Below the pieces are notes generated by a model. The model did not search any database. It was not told where the DNA came from and saw only the letters and a program-made list of their open reading frames with translations. From the IMG/VR virus record IMGVR_UViG_3300029267_002747, positions 1 to 64,000 of that record: a stretch of 64,000 nt of DNA. One strand, given 5' to 3'. Source of the DNA: a virus. Shown in pieces: positions 33,923-42,697 of this stretch. Each line of letters opens with the position of its first letter. The stretch's first letter is position 1. A program made the position numbers and the translations under genes.

Positions 33923-34495
33923 TTAGAGAGCATTAACAATCGTGTTGATCACATCGTTAACCAAAGGCTCGTACCTATTCATGGTATCTTCGACACCCTG
34001 CTGGAAAGCTGCGGCTTTGGAAAGCTCAGAAATATGAACGCCGTCTATCATCAGACCAGCTTCGTGAATCATATCTTCTGGGATCTCTTCCTCGGCTTCG
34101 CCAACCTCTTCTTCGGCCTCTTCGCCTTCTTCATCCTCTTCGCGGGCCTGGAGTGCTTGCAGAACAGCCGCTTCCTCAGGGCTCATGCCTTCTTCGACAT
34201 CCTCTTCTTCTCCGCCCCCTTCGAGCAAAGCTTCTGCTTCTGGGTCACCCAACATATCGTCAGCGGTTTTTTCTTCTTCGTCAATGACGATACCATCATT
34301 AGTTTTGCGAAGTTCAAAGGCTGCCTTCTCAAGCTCTTCCGAAAGAAGTGACGCAGCATCAAAAGAGGCGATTTCGTCATCTTCCTCGAGTAGACCTGCT
34401 TCCTTCCACAGTTCGGTTTCGTTGGTGCCTACAGCATCCAGATCTTGTTTAATCCCGGCGAACAGGGCCTGGGCCTTGTCATCATGTTCGTACAT
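33923..34495 (-). CDS. Very acidic virion-cluster protein, 190 aa
   Basis: A Glu-rich central region (residues 70-130: EEEKTAD, EEEDVEEG, EEDEEGEEAEEE) is flanked by helical segments. It carries K-h-A motifs (EKAAFEL, LSKAAAFQ) shared with the internal head proteins. It may be a scaffold or assembly factor. No family recognised. Confidence 0.6.
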   Translation of the reverse strand: MYEHDDKAQALFAGIKQDLDAVGTNETELWKEAGLLEEDDEIASFDAASLLSEELEKAAFELRKTNDGIVIDEEEKTADDMLGDPEAEALLEGGGEEEDVEEGMSPEEAAVLQALQAREEDEEGEEAEEEVGEAEEEIPEDMIHEAGLMIDGVHISELSKAAAFQQGVEDTMNRYEPLVNDVINTIVNAL

Positions 34496-34554
34496 AATTC
34501 AGTCCTTTTACTGAAACTCAAAATCACGTTCAGACTAAAATCGTTGTAGTATTT

Positions 34555-35349
34555 TTATATAACTAATTGCAAACCTTCGCTATCCGCTGGTGTTGGCATT
34601 GGAAGATTTGTCTCAACCCTGGTTGGATCAATTTGGCGACATTCTAACATTTGGCTCACAACCATTCGTTGGTCCTCTGTAGGTGTCACAGAATTAATCA
34701 ACCACCAATTACTTTTGCCTACCTCATAAAGCACATCTCTGGGGACCACTAAGGGAAAATTCATCATATCAACCTGAGTATAACCTATTTCCCTGAGCTC
34801 TTGTCCGACTCTATTCCGAGCTGTAACAGGCATATAATGGGCCTGGATCCGGATCGGGGGGTAATATCCTCCCAGAAAACCTGTCCCCATACATACAGGA
34901 CAATCAGACTGGGTAACCTGCTCTTCTATCGGATCGTAACACTCTGGGCATCTGGCACCATCCTGACGCCTTTTGTAAACTAAAGTATCCCGACCTTTAA
35001 TGTGCCTGAATACCATGCTCTTAGCCCTAATGATGTACAAAGCTCGAGGGGACAAAGCACCAGCATCCAAAGAATTGACTGGTGACAAAACCTCTCGACC
35101 CGTGCTATCTGTTAATTTTATCCGATAGAAATAATCACTCCATTTGGATAAATGGGAAGCATTATGATCAATGAAATAAAACTGATCTGTAATTTGACCG
35201 ATGAGCTCGAAAGGACCTTCCTGGCTAATAGAACGCTCCACCTGGAACTCTATTACCGAAAGATCCTCATTTGTAGGCTCAACAGCCCAACTGAGCACCA
35301 CATTGCTCGTATTGATAGCTGTGATATCTAATCGTTCAAATACTATCAC
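34555..35349 (-). CDS. Virion protein: fibronectin III-like domain plus zinc finger
   Basis: Residues 1-95 look like a fibronectin III-type fold (VVLSWAVEP..., FQVERSISQEGPFELIG, YFYRIKLTDSTG). A four-Cys zinc site follows (ARCPECYDP and DCPVCMGTGF). It is probably a neck or connector protein. It overlaps the next gene upstream by a single base, within the head-tail connector region. Confidence 0.6.
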   Translation of the reverse strand: MIVFERLDITAINTSNVVLSWAVEPTNEDLSVIEFQVERSISQEGPFELIGQITDQFYFIDHNASHLSKWSDYFYRIKLTDSTGREVLSPVNSLDAGALSPRALYIIRAKSMVFRHIKGRDTLVYKRRQDGARCPECYDPIEEQVTQSDCPVCMGTGFLGGYYPPIRIQAHYMPVTARNRVGQELREIGYTQVDMMNFPLVVPRDVLYEVGKSNWWLINSVTPTEDQRMVVSQMLECRQIDPTRVETNLPMPTPADSEGLQLVI

Positions 35350-35882
35350 TAAAAGCTTTCCCCACTAGAGCTGTTGTAGCCCCGGCTCATCTCTGAGGGA
35401 GCTCCGCCCCAGGCCTGTTCCATATTGATTTGAGTCTTAATAGAAAGCTTGAGCTGACTATATTCCTGCTCCCACCGATCGATGAGTTGCATGAAATTTT
35501 TCCACTTATCGTTGATTGAGTAGGCGGTATTGCCGTCTTGGTAATTTAATTCATTCCGAGCGTGGAAAATACTAGCAGACTTAAGCGCTTCACACGCAGC
35601 TTTGAGTCGTAAAGCATAGCGTCCACCCATAGGGAAATTTGCGAAGGATACTTGCCCCACATCCGGAGGTGTGGCATTCCAATCCATTAAAGCAGCACCC
35701 CAGGCATCACCCAACTGGGCATCAGTAGACTCAAAATCATTATCTAGGAGAATATTTAAGTCTCTCTGATCTCTTAGATAATTTCGCAAAGCCTCTATCC
35801 ACTTTTTTGGGGGTAGTGGAAAGAACGAATCTTCATCATCTGATCCGCCTGCGGGTGGACTGTTGTTTGGAGGCTCAGCCAT
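35349..35882 (-). CDS. Hypothetical virion-cluster protein, 177 aa
   Basis: Helical protein with a Pro/Asp-rich N-terminus and a conserved-looking core (RYALRLKAACEALKSASIFHARNELNYQDG). It lies among connector genes between capsid and tail genes, so a head-completion role is likely but not demonstrated. Confidence 0.55.
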   Translation of the reverse strand: MAEPPNNSPPAGGSDDEDSFFPLPPKKWIEALRNYLRDQRDLNILLDNDFESTDAQLGDAWGAALMDWNATPPDVGQVSFANFPMGGRYALRLKAACEALKSASIFHARNELNYQDGNTAYSINDKWKNFMQLIDRWEQEYSQLKLSIKTQINMEQAWGGAPSEMSRGYNSSSGESF

Positions 35883-35885
35883 AGA

Positions 35886-36230
35886 TTACGCCTTTTTGAG
35901 GTCGACTTTTTGTTCGGGTGCATCGAAAGCTAAATAATCTGAATCTTCTGGGATTTTATTTCTAGTAGGCTTCACAGGAGGCCATTGTGATGCAATTACT
36001 GGAAGAATGCCTTTATTACTACTTTTCGGTCTAAACATCTCTGCCGGGAGTTCTTCCCCGGTATCTGCATTCCAAGCCTGAAGCCTATTAATACGAATCA
36101 AGGACATAAGCTGGGCTCTACGGGCCGAGAATTCTGAAACCACTGTGGTTTCCCCGGGGAGCAGTGGCTCCAAACCGATTATCGGGAGCCGCAACATAGA
36201 CCTTGATAGATTTTTTATTTTTATTTCCAT
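35886..36230 (-). CDS. Hypothetical virion-cluster protein, 114 aa
   Basis: Short protein with an N-terminal beta-type segment (EIKIKNLSRSMLRLP, LLPGETTVV) resembling small phage head or connector proteins. It lies directly after the terminator downstream of the major capsid gene. Confidence 0.5.
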   Translation of the reverse strand: MEIKIKNLSRSMLRLPIIGLEPLLPGETTVVSEFSARRAQLMSLIRINRLQAWNADTGEELPAEMFRPKSSNKGILPVIASQWPPVKPTRNKIPEDSDYLAFDAPEQKVDLKKA

Positions 36231-36258
36231 CTCTAATCATCTCTCGTAAGAAAGAGAA

Positions 36259-36280
36259 GGGGAGAAGTTTCCTCCTCCCC
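36259..36280 (-). terminator. Intrinsic terminator after the major capsid gene
   Basis: On the minus strand GGGGAGGAG-GAAA-CTTCTCCCC forms a 9-bp stem (one G-U pair) with a GNRA loop, followed by TTCTCTTTCTT. It lies 36 bp after the capsid stop and would limit read-through into the connector genes. Confidence 0.78.
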
Positions 36281-36315
36281 CTATCTCGCCATTCAGCTAT
36301 AAACGTCGCCTCTAC

Positions 36316-37437
36316 TTATGCAGTTGCGTCGTTGGCATCCGGACGTGTGGTCAGTGATGCATAGATCCTGATAGTCTGAGAAGCGTGAACCGTTGCCGGG
36401 ACTGGAACGTCTACCGGAGCGGAACCTGCAAGAATCAGGAGAGCGCATGCATTGACATTGCCAATACCCATACCGACAAGCTCGTGTGCATAGAGTTCAA
36501 CCTCGTCACGATACTTGTTGATGTAGAACTGGACGCCCTGAAGGATAAGGAACTTACCCAAGGCTTCCTTGTTGGCAAAGCCATAGATATGACCCTGACG
36601 GACGTAGCCGGGGTTGCTCTTGATGGTGGTCACGTATTCGATTCCACCGATCGTGGCTGACTTGTAACCGTCGACGGTGATTTCGTCTGCGGTGTTCAGG
36701 CCGACCTCGCTTGAGAACCACCTCATGGTGTCATCATAGTTGGTGACGTGCATGAGGAAGACCCTGAGCTCGAGCTCACGGCTGTGAATCATCTGGCGCA
36801 GCTCAGTGAGAGTGTCACGGAACATTGCGGTAGATGTGGAAAGGAAGATATTGGAGTTAGCTGGAGTCGCTGAACCGAAGAAGGTGTCAACGTAGGTTCC
36901 GTCACCAACGCCAGTATCGATATTGAGAAGGCCGCCAGCAGTTCTATCTGTGGCGTTCAGTCTCAGTGTGGAGAGGAATGCACAGGCCTTGACCATCTCC
37001 AGGAAGTGGATATCTTCCTGCTCCTGGATATCCTTGAGCGTGTTCTGCTCAACGATCTTCAGGAATGGCTCACGGTGAGCAAGAAGCTCGGCCTCATTCT
37101 TCCGCCACGCATGGCTCTGGTACTTGCGGAATTTGATCGCAAAGCGCTTTCCGCCCAGATACGTGTTCGGGGGACCACCACGAATATCGGCTGCGACTGC
37201 AATAGTCTGCGGCTCGATCGGGACATGGTATTCCATCTCGTCGTTGACGGTATTGGTTATGCATTCTCCTGCTGTAACCGTCTGAACATCCAGGATCTTG
37301 CGGGCATTTCCTGCCTCGCGAATTTTTTCTTGAATATAATCACCGAGGCGGGCCGCCAGCTTCTGGTGGTTGGCCGCTCCCGAGCGAAGAGCATTCAAGA
37401 GGAGCCCGTTAAACTCCGATGAAGCAATAACACTCAT
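36316..37437 (-). CDS. Major capsid protein (HK97-like)
   Basis: The 373-residue protein has the layout of HK97-fold major capsids: helical N-terminus, long spine-helix region (LKIVEQNTLKDIQEQEDIHFLEMVKA), then A-domain-like sequence to the C-terminus. Start 37437 is preferred (GAGGT site) to an ATG 24 bp upstream. Third positions are unusually rich in G and C, as expected for a very highly expressed gene. It is flanked by a decoration-like protein and a strong terminator. Confidence 0.8.
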   Translation of the reverse strand: MSVIASSEFNGLLLNALRSGAANHQKLAARLGDYIQEKIREAGNARKILDVQTVTAGECITNTVNDEMEYHVPIEPQTIAVAADIRGGPPNTYLGGKRFAIKFRKYQSHAWRKNEAELLAHREPFLKIVEQNTLKDIQEQEDIHFLEMVKACAFLSTLRLNATDRTAGGLLNIDTGVGDGTYVDTFFGSATPANSNIFLSTSTAMFRDTLTELRQMIHSRELELRVFLMHVTNYDDTMRWFSSEVGLNTADEITVDGYKSATIGGIEYVTTIKSNPGYVRQGHIYGFANKEALGKFLILQGVQFYINKYRDEVELYAHELVGMGIGNVNACALLILAGSAPVDVPVPATVHASQTIRIYASLTTRPDANDATA

Positions 37438-37496
37438 GCTAATTACCTCGCTTAAAAGCAAAAATTAATAAAGAAAACGGAGTCAAACAATGCTCC

Positions 37497-38123
37497 TTAA
37501 CCTACGCGGAATGAGACGTTGTAGAATGTGAACCAGAGAATCTGGCCACCTTCAACACGCTCTACTACACCAAACGCATGCTCATTAGTATTGAGCGCGT
37601 ACAGGCCACCTGTGAGACCGCCAGTCGGACGACCAAACTTGACCTCACCATTCCTCGGAACCGTTGCTCCACCATTCTCGGTGAAGAGAATCAGGTACTG
37701 ACCAGGGGTTTCGAGAGTACCATCGGTGACGTGACCGTCATCGAAGTACTGATTGGTGTAAGGAAGTCCGACACGAAGGCCAGAACCCTTAAGACCAGCA
37801 AAGTTGGTTGAAAGCTGACTCTGATACAGTGGACCACCAGTTTCGACAATATCCTGGGTGATGGAGGTACTGCTTGTGTTGGTGTTCGAGACACGGATGT
37901 AGATTTCCCTCTCCGAATTTGCAGCCGGAGTCGTTGCCAAGGTGGCACTAGGAAGTACAGCTGTCCCGGTCGCGTCCATTACAAACGGAGCTCCCACAGG
38001 GATGTCGTCTGCGCCCTGATCGGCTGAAATCAGTCGATAGGCCTGGCGATTCGCATCAATTTGCACAGGGTCCGCTGTGAGCCTAAGCCCTGAGGTTCCC
38101 TGGATAACAAAATCATTCGCCAT
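37497..38123 (-). CDS. Putative capsid decoration/stabilisation protein
   Basis: A 208-residue beta-rich protein immediately upstream of the major capsid gene, with Gly/Thr-rich strands and similar C/G-rich codon choice implying high expression. Position and composition fit a head decoration or fibre-like capsid protein. A GAGGTAA site precedes the start. No diagnostic motif. Confidence 0.55.
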   Translation of the reverse strand: MANDFVIQGTSGLRLTADPVQIDANRQAYRLISADQGADDIPVGAPFVMDATGTAVLPSATLATTPAANSEREIYIRVSNTNTSSTSITQDIVETGGPLYQSQLSTNFAGLKGSGLRVGLPYTNQYFDDGHVTDGTLETPGQYLILFTENGGATVPRNGEVKFGRPTGGLTGGLYALNTNEHAFGVVERVEGGQILWFTFYNVSFRVG

Positions 38124-38162
38124 AATTTATTACCTCATATTAGCAGAACTAAAATATATCCA

Positions 38163-38561
38163 TTAAGGCTTTAAGGGATTCGGAATCCCATAAAGATCTT
38201 CTCTTAATTCGACAAGAAGCTCCTCCACTGGGTTTACCTCTTCGCCTTGGTGTAACAGCCATCCCCGTTTTGTTCTGCCGTTATCAAACGGAACATGACT
38301 GATTGTTTCTTCAAACGCAGATGTCGCAGAACGCCTGTTAGACATCTCATATGCTCTTTTCTCGACCTCTAGGTCACTCTTTACTATTCTATCCACTTCA
38401 TCAAAGACCTCAGAAGGATCGAGACGTTTATCTGCCACCTTCTGCAGCACAAAGTGCTGGGCCTCTGCTACTTTTAGTAGATGTTCAGACTTCTCACGCA
38501 GGGGTTGTACCTTGCGAAGAAGACTGGCCATCTTCTTAAGCATTGTCGAAGTGATCTTCAT
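38163..38561 (-). CDS. Hypothetical helical head-cluster protein, 132 aa
   Basis: Predicted coiled coil over the first 100 residues with K-h-A motifs (KKMASLL, LKVAEA, QKVADK) like the neighbouring internal head proteins. It could be a scaffold or internal protein. Family not recognised. Confidence 0.55.
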   Translation of the reverse strand: MKITSTMLKKMASLLRKVQPLREKSEHLLKVAEAQHFVLQKVADKRLDPSEVFDEVDRIVKSDLEVEKRAYEMSNRRSATSAFEETISHVPFDNGRTKRGWLLHQGEEVNPVEELLVELREDLYGIPNPLKP

Positions 38562-38563
38562 CT

Positions 38564-38725
38564 TTATTCCATCCGGGCTAAATCATCCGCAAGAATAAGT
38601 GCGAGTGCCATGCCTAGCTTAACCTCATGCTCCAGGTCATCCCTGGACCCGAGATCGTCAGGCTGTTCCTTCTCCGGTAGAACTTTACCCCCGGAGCTCT
38701 CTAAAGCATCGCGAAGATCATTCAT
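38564..38725 (-). CDS. Small acidic helical protein, 53 aa
   Basis: A short gene beginning MNDLRDALESSGGK and ending LADDLARME. The start overlaps the previous gene's stop by 8 bp and it fills the gap before the next gene exactly, which argues for a real translated cistron. No function assigned. Confidence 0.55.
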   Translation of the reverse strand: MNDLRDALESSGGKVLPEKEQPDDLGSRDDLEHEVKLGMALALILADDLARME

Positions 38726-39044
38726 TGTTAGTCATTACCTGCTCAAGAATAAGATCGGCTGCTTTCTCACCAAGTGCCGCTGCGGTCTTAACCCGCTCTA
38801 CGTACTCCGGAGAGGTTTCCAGCATCTCTTCAAAGACCATCTGCTCGGCAAGCTTGAGGATAGTGATCTGGGGAAGATTTACTTCCTTGACCTCTTCATC
38901 CTGCGTTATAGCCTCTTCGTAAGCCGCGATCTTATCGATCGTCTGCTCATCCAGAGTACTGCCCAGCAACATAGCTTCCTGCTGATACAGGTCCTTATCT
39001 AAAACTTCGTTGATGGCCTTGGCCATACCCGCGAATTTATTCAT
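38718..39044 (-). CDS. Hypothetical head-cluster protein, 108 aa
   Basis: An all-helical acidic protein with repeated K-h-A motifs (NKFAGMAKA, DKIAAYE, LKLAEQM, VKTAAALGEKAADL). It belongs to the series of small internal or scaffold-like proteins between protease and capsid genes. Confidence 0.55.
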   Translation of the reverse strand: MNKFAGMAKAINEVLDKDLYQQEAMLLGSTLDEQTIDKIAAYEEAITQDEEVKEVNLPQITILKLAEQMVFEEMLETSPEYVERVKTAAALGEKAADLILEQVMTNNE

Positions 39045-39048
39045 TTGT

Positions 39049-39570
39049 TTATCCTTTGCGGAAATTTGCTAGAAGCTGATCCGCGTACATACCGGCAGTT
39101 TTGACTGTTTCGTGTACATCCTCTTCGGTGTACTCGTACTCATCCCAATCGGTATCTGCCGCAATTTTTATGAGAATAGCTTGAACGGTACCTGAGACGG
39201 CTTCCTTTTCAGCTTCATCAAGACCACCAACTCGTTCATTGGCACACTTAATGACTTCCTCTTTAAAGTCGGCATACTTCTTGGCACGAGCGGCAATTTT
39301 AGCAACTGCAGCTGTTTTTACGCTGGCTTCCTTATCTTCCTCTTTGTTGTCCTCTTTATCATCTGAATCGGTTTTTTCCTTTTCAGAATCGGACTTCTCG
39401 GATTCAGTAGGCTTTTCGGTCTTCTCTTCTACGACACTTCCGTCGTTTTCTTTCTCAGGGTTGTAACCCTCTTCGACCTGAACCTGATTTTCCATAAAGC
39501 CTGGTGGGAGTGACCCAGCCAATTTTTCCAGCAGAGCGCCCTCGACCAGACCTTGAATAAGCGTACTCAT
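39049..39570 (-). CDS. Putative scaffold/internal head protein, 173 aa
   Basis: The ATG at 39570 (GGAG site) is preferred over the upstream TTG. Residues 45-90 are a Glu/Lys/Asp/Ser low-complexity linker, followed by a helical domain with VKTAAVAKIAARAKKYAD and VKTAGMYADQ motifs. Acidic, helical and between protease and capsid: typical of scaffolding-core proteins. Confidence 0.55.
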   Translation of the reverse strand: MSTLIQGLVEGALLEKLAGSLPPGFMENQVQVEEGYNPEKENDGSVVEEKTEKPTESEKSDSEKEKTDSDDKEDNKEEDKEASVKTAAVAKIAARAKKYADFKEEVIKCANERVGGLDEAEKEAVSGTVQAILIKIAADTDWDEYEYTEEDVHETVKTAGMYADQLLANFRKG

Positions 39571-39594
39571 AGTCGTCTCCAATTCTGGACTTTA

Positions 39595-40077
39595 TTACTG
39601 GATTTCCTTGTCGAAAGAATCCTGAAGTGACTTCAGTGTTCCCTTGATGCCTGGGTGGGATCCACCACCTGCTGCACCGTCGGTGAGCTCGCCTTCACCC
39701 TTTTCGTCCGGGGTCGGACCGCTGACCGCTGGGTCAACCTGGGTGATGTGCTTAGATTCGGACTCTTCCTTGCCGGTTGGACCGGATGAGTCATGCTGCG
39801 GGACCTTGGTCTCGGCTACCATTGAGCCACGGCCACCAGCATCTTCTGCATAGGGCTCGTTGCCGGTTTCGGCCTTGGTGTCCACACTGTTGCTGACCAG
39901 GTCAGCTGCACGCTTGATAAGACCATCTACGATGCCTGCGCCGTAAATCTGTCCAGCGGCATACACACTCTCGATATCTTCAGCAAGCTTTGAGATTGAT
40001 GCGCTCTTGGTTTCCTCAGCTGTCTTCTCAGCCTTCTTTTCACCGTACAGAGCCTGATAAATTTCGGTAACGTTCAT
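39595..40077 (-). CDS. Putative scaffold/internal head protein, 160 aa
   Basis: Start ATG 40077; the open frame continues 9 bp upstream to a TTG. The N-terminus is helical with SISKLAED and IKRAADL motifs. The C-terminal half is Gly/Ser/Pro/Glu-rich and probably flexible. A candidate late promoter lies 67 bp upstream. Codon usage is C/G-rich like the capsid gene, suggesting abundance in the virion or procapsid. Confidence 0.55.
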   Translation of the reverse strand: MNVTEIYQALYGEKKAEKTAEETKSASISKLAEDIESVYAAGQIYGAGIVDGLIKRAADLVSNSVDTKAETGNEPYAEDAGGRGSMVAETKVPQHDSSGPTGKEESESKHITQVDPAVSGPTPDEKGEGELTDGAAGGGSHPGIKGTLKSLQDSFDKEIQ

Positions 40078-40143
40078 AGTTTGCAATCCTCACAAATATC
40101 GGAAAACTATTTCTATTTAATGGGAGACAAATTCTCCACTGGA

Positions 40144-40154
40144 AACGGTATACA
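40144..40154 (-). promoter_or_regulatory. Candidate late promoter motif (TGTATACCGTT)
   Basis: On the minus strand TGTATACCGTT lies 67 bp before the gene starting at 40077. Identical or near-identical motifs precede three other minus-strand genes (45566-45576, 51003-51013, 62566-62576). Confidence 0.55.
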
Positions 40155-40189
40155 AAACTTTTTCCAACTAAATTCAAATCATTCAGTTT

Positions 40190-41857
40190 TTAATCTACAG
40201 GAGGTTTTTCCTTGCCTTTGAAAGCTTTTGTGACTTTATCCACGACAGGTTTAGTCTTCTCTACAACCTTACTGACTGCAGGAGATGCTACACCTTTTGC
40301 CTTTCCAAACATGGCAGGCAATGCATGCATAATGCCAGCTGTACCAAAGCCTGTCAGAATTGGGTGCTTGGCAATGAATCTCTGTAAAACATTGAGATCT
40401 TTACCATGTTCTGCAGCCCCTCGAAGTCCAGCAGAACCCAATAAACCTATACCCAATCCAGATAATGTCCGACCTGTCGGAATATCTGAGAAATAACCTG
40501 CCGTAGCTCGCACTGGGGCGAACAAAGCGGACCCAATACCAGCTTGCTTAGCTAAGGTCTCTGGGGGGAAGACCAAATGAGCTACTTCAGGTATGTCAAA
40601 ATGGGAAGCGAATTTTTCACACCACTCTGAATCGGAAAAACACCTATAAATTAATTTATCTATTTTTGAATTATACGTAGCTTCTTTTACCCCATCACTT
40701 CTGTCCAATTCAATTAGTCGATCAGAAAGATAGGGGTCTAGCATAGAGCTAGACTTCATTAAAGGAGCTAAATTCATAAGTTCTTTTAGGTCCGGCATCG
40801 GACACCCACATGAGTCGGGAATATCTTCATCTTTAAGACCGGCCTGCCTAGCCTCTTCCCCTGTTGGAAAGATGCCAGCATGAAGCAAGTCAGATAGTCT
40901 ATTTTCAAAAGGTCTATCTTTCTTGCTGATAATCATAATGACCGTACGTCTTACCGGTCTGGAACCTTCATCCTTTGGGAGGTCTTTGCTGAGATGCTCG
41001 ACAACTTTCTCTGGTACCGCATCAGCCTTAACTGGGACTTCCTTATCTATATCTGCTTCCTTCTCGTCCGCTACCTTGGGCAGTGGAACTGGGACCACAA
41101 TAGATACCTTGCCAGCAGGAACATTGAACATGGGTTTCTGTTCTCTGGCAATCTTATGCAGAGTAAGGGCCTGCGGGTCTGCGCCTCTCTTGACCCAGGA
41201 CATATCAAAGAATTTCGGATATGGATTAATTGCGTAATTCTTAGACCCATCGGGGTGGATTCTATTCATCGCCAGCTTCAGGTGGTCGCAGTATTCGCTC
41301 CTGTTCTTGGCCTTGTTATGACACTTGGAACAGATGTCATAGGCGACCTTAGTACCCATGGACCAGGCCAGATCCTCTCCATTGTCGATAGCTTCACAAG
41401 CATCCGGGGCCAGCGCTCTCTTAATAAATACCACTGTCTCGACCCTGTGCATTTTATCATTGTAGGCTGCGTACTTGATCTGCTCGCCGATGGTATGCTT
41501 GGGATCATGGTTTTTATGATTCCGATATGGATAGGCGTACTTCTCGAAAGTGCCGTATCCGTAATCAGCGCCGGACTTGACCAGGTGGGGTTCTCCGTTG
41601 ATGTACTCAGGGAATGCATCCCCGTTGCGGTTACTCCCCCAGGCCTCAGCACCTCCTAGTCCGTGAACCAGGAGGTGGTGGCCATCATCCCTAGGCGTGA
41701 TGTTTGCAATGGCGATTTTGATACGGTCCGGAATATAGATTTCCGAAGCAATCTTTTCGTATTGCCTGGTAAACAGTGGGACAGTCCATGGTTCATCATC
41801 CAATAATGAAGCCGGGACTATTTTCCCACTTACCGCAAAATCGTCGAAAGTCGCCAT
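40190..41857 (-). CDS. Putative prohead protease (with extended C-terminal region)
   Basis: Residues 45-230 resemble phage prohead core/protease proteins: NRNGDAFPEY, a His region (KNHDPKHTIGEQIKYAAYN), a strand with RVETVVFIKRA, a Ser motif GEDLAWSMG, then a Cys cluster (DICSKCHNKA, EYCDHL). His plus Ser would form the active site of an S78-like serine protease; this is inferred. The C-terminal 300 residues are unassigned and contain Gly/Ala-rich, possibly membrane-interacting segments. Position upstream of scaffold and capsid genes supports capsid maturation. Confidence 0.55.
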   Translation of the reverse strand: MATFDDFAVSGKIVPASLLDDEPWTVPLFTRQYEKIASEIYIPDRIKIAIANITPRDDGHHLLVHGLGGAEAWGSNRNGDAFPEYINGEPHLVKSGADYGYGTFEKYAYPYRNHKNHDPKHTIGEQIKYAAYNDKMHRVETVVFIKRALAPDACEAIDNGEDLAWSMGTKVAYDICSKCHNKAKNRSEYCDHLKLAMNRIHPDGSKNYAINPYPKFFDMSWVKRGADPQALTLHKIAREQKPMFNVPAGKVSIVVPVPLPKVADEKEADIDKEVPVKADAVPEKVVEHLSKDLPKDEGSRPVRRTVIMIISKKDRPFENRLSDLLHAGIFPTGEEARQAGLKDEDIPDSCGCPMPDLKELMNLAPLMKSSSMLDPYLSDRLIELDRSDGVKEATYNSKIDKLIYRCFSDSEWCEKFASHFDIPEVAHLVFPPETLAKQAGIGSALFAPVRATAGYFSDIPTGRTLSGLGIGLLGSAGLRGAAEHGKDLNVLQRFIAKHPILTGFGTAGIMHALPAMFGKAKGVASPAVSKVVEKTKPVVDKVTKAFKGKEKPPVD

Positions 41858-41885
41858 AATATCCCTCTAACTTTAAAAATTGACC

Positions 41886-42101
41886 TCAATCCACATTCTT
41901 CAGAGAAAGTAATGCAAATTTCAATTCTTCGTGTAATTTCCTCTTGGATTCTTTTTTCGACTTAATCGCAGGGTCTGCAGCTGCAAAAGTCGTTGGAACT
42001 TCCATTGTGCCTTCGACAGGATCGATATATTGCGTCTTATGCGCAGCAGGAGTCGCTTCAGAAGCATTGGCTGTAGAAGATTCCCTATCAATAGATCTCA
42101 T
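41886..42101 (-). CDS. Small hypothetical protein, 71 aa
   Basis: Disordered-looking N-terminus (Ser/Ala/Thr-rich) and a Lys/Glu-rich C-terminal helix. The start is fused to the previous stop (TAATG), showing translational coupling within the head operon. Confidence 0.5.
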   Translation of the reverse strand: MRSIDRESSTANASEATPAAHKTQYIDPVEGTMEVPTTFAAADPAIKSKKESKRKLHEELKFALLSLKNVD

Positions 42102-42688
42102 TAAAATAGCTTCCCTGCTGAAGTAAGACCCTTGGCCGCTGATTCGTAAACATCGGCGGAAGGTGTTCTGAGTTTCTGGACATCCACGAGCCTCTTCAAA
42201 AGATCTGGGGTGATAGCAGATTCGCCCAAACTTTGGAGCTGAATAAGTATCGCCGAAGCTGCTGTAGGTTCACTAGCTATAGCTGGGGCAAAGTGCATAA
42301 GCAGCTCAAAATTTCGAGCTGTCTGTTCTGGATCTCTGGTCAGAGCCGGAGTTCTTCGGAGAACTTCTCTTAAAGCCCTTTCCAGTTGCCCCTTAGTCCT
42401 AGTGTTTTTATAAATCTTTCCTATAGCAGGTGCCAAACCAAAGCCTATCCCTAAAGAACCAATGATAGGTTTCAGCCAGGCGCTCTTCTCAACCATCGCT
42501 ATACCTTGAAGATGTGAGAAAATTCTTTCTTTTGCTTCTTTGGAGAAGTCTTTAAATGCTTCTTGAATTACCTCGGTGACTAGGTCTTCTCCTTGAAGTG
42601 CCGCTAATTTAATAGCTGCTCGGATTTTGGGGAGATCCGGGATCTCGACCTCGTTTTCGTGGAACATTGCGTATTTTTCAAACAGCAT
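42101..42688 (-). CDS. Hypothetical head-cluster protein, 195 aa
   Basis: Helical protein with a hydrophobic glycine-containing stretch (LKPIIGSLGIGFGLAPAIGK, around residues 76-95) that might associate with membrane, plus K-h-A motifs (FEKYAMF, IKLAALQ). It may be an internal or ejected virion protein. Confidence 0.55.
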   Translation of the reverse strand: MLFEKYAMFHENEVEIPDLPKIRAAIKLAALQGEDLVTEVIQEAFKDFSKEAKERIFSHLQGIAMVEKSAWLKPIIGSLGIGFGLAPAIGKIYKNTRTKGQLERALREVLRRTPALTRDPEQTARNFELLMHFAPAIASEPTAASAILIQLQSLGESAITPDLLKRLVDVQKLRTPSADVYESAAKGLTSAGKLF

Positions 42689-42697
42689 AATATATCC

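Noticed and set aside
33899-34351. 150-codon plus-strand frame with hydrophobic protein
   Set aside because: It is the reverse of a Glu/Asp-rich gene; the hydrophobic Phe/Leu stretches come from complementing GAA/GAG codons.
40994-41659. 221-codon plus-strand frame
   Set aside because: It lies fully inside the protease gene on the other strand, which has motifs, a ribosome site and the operon orientation.
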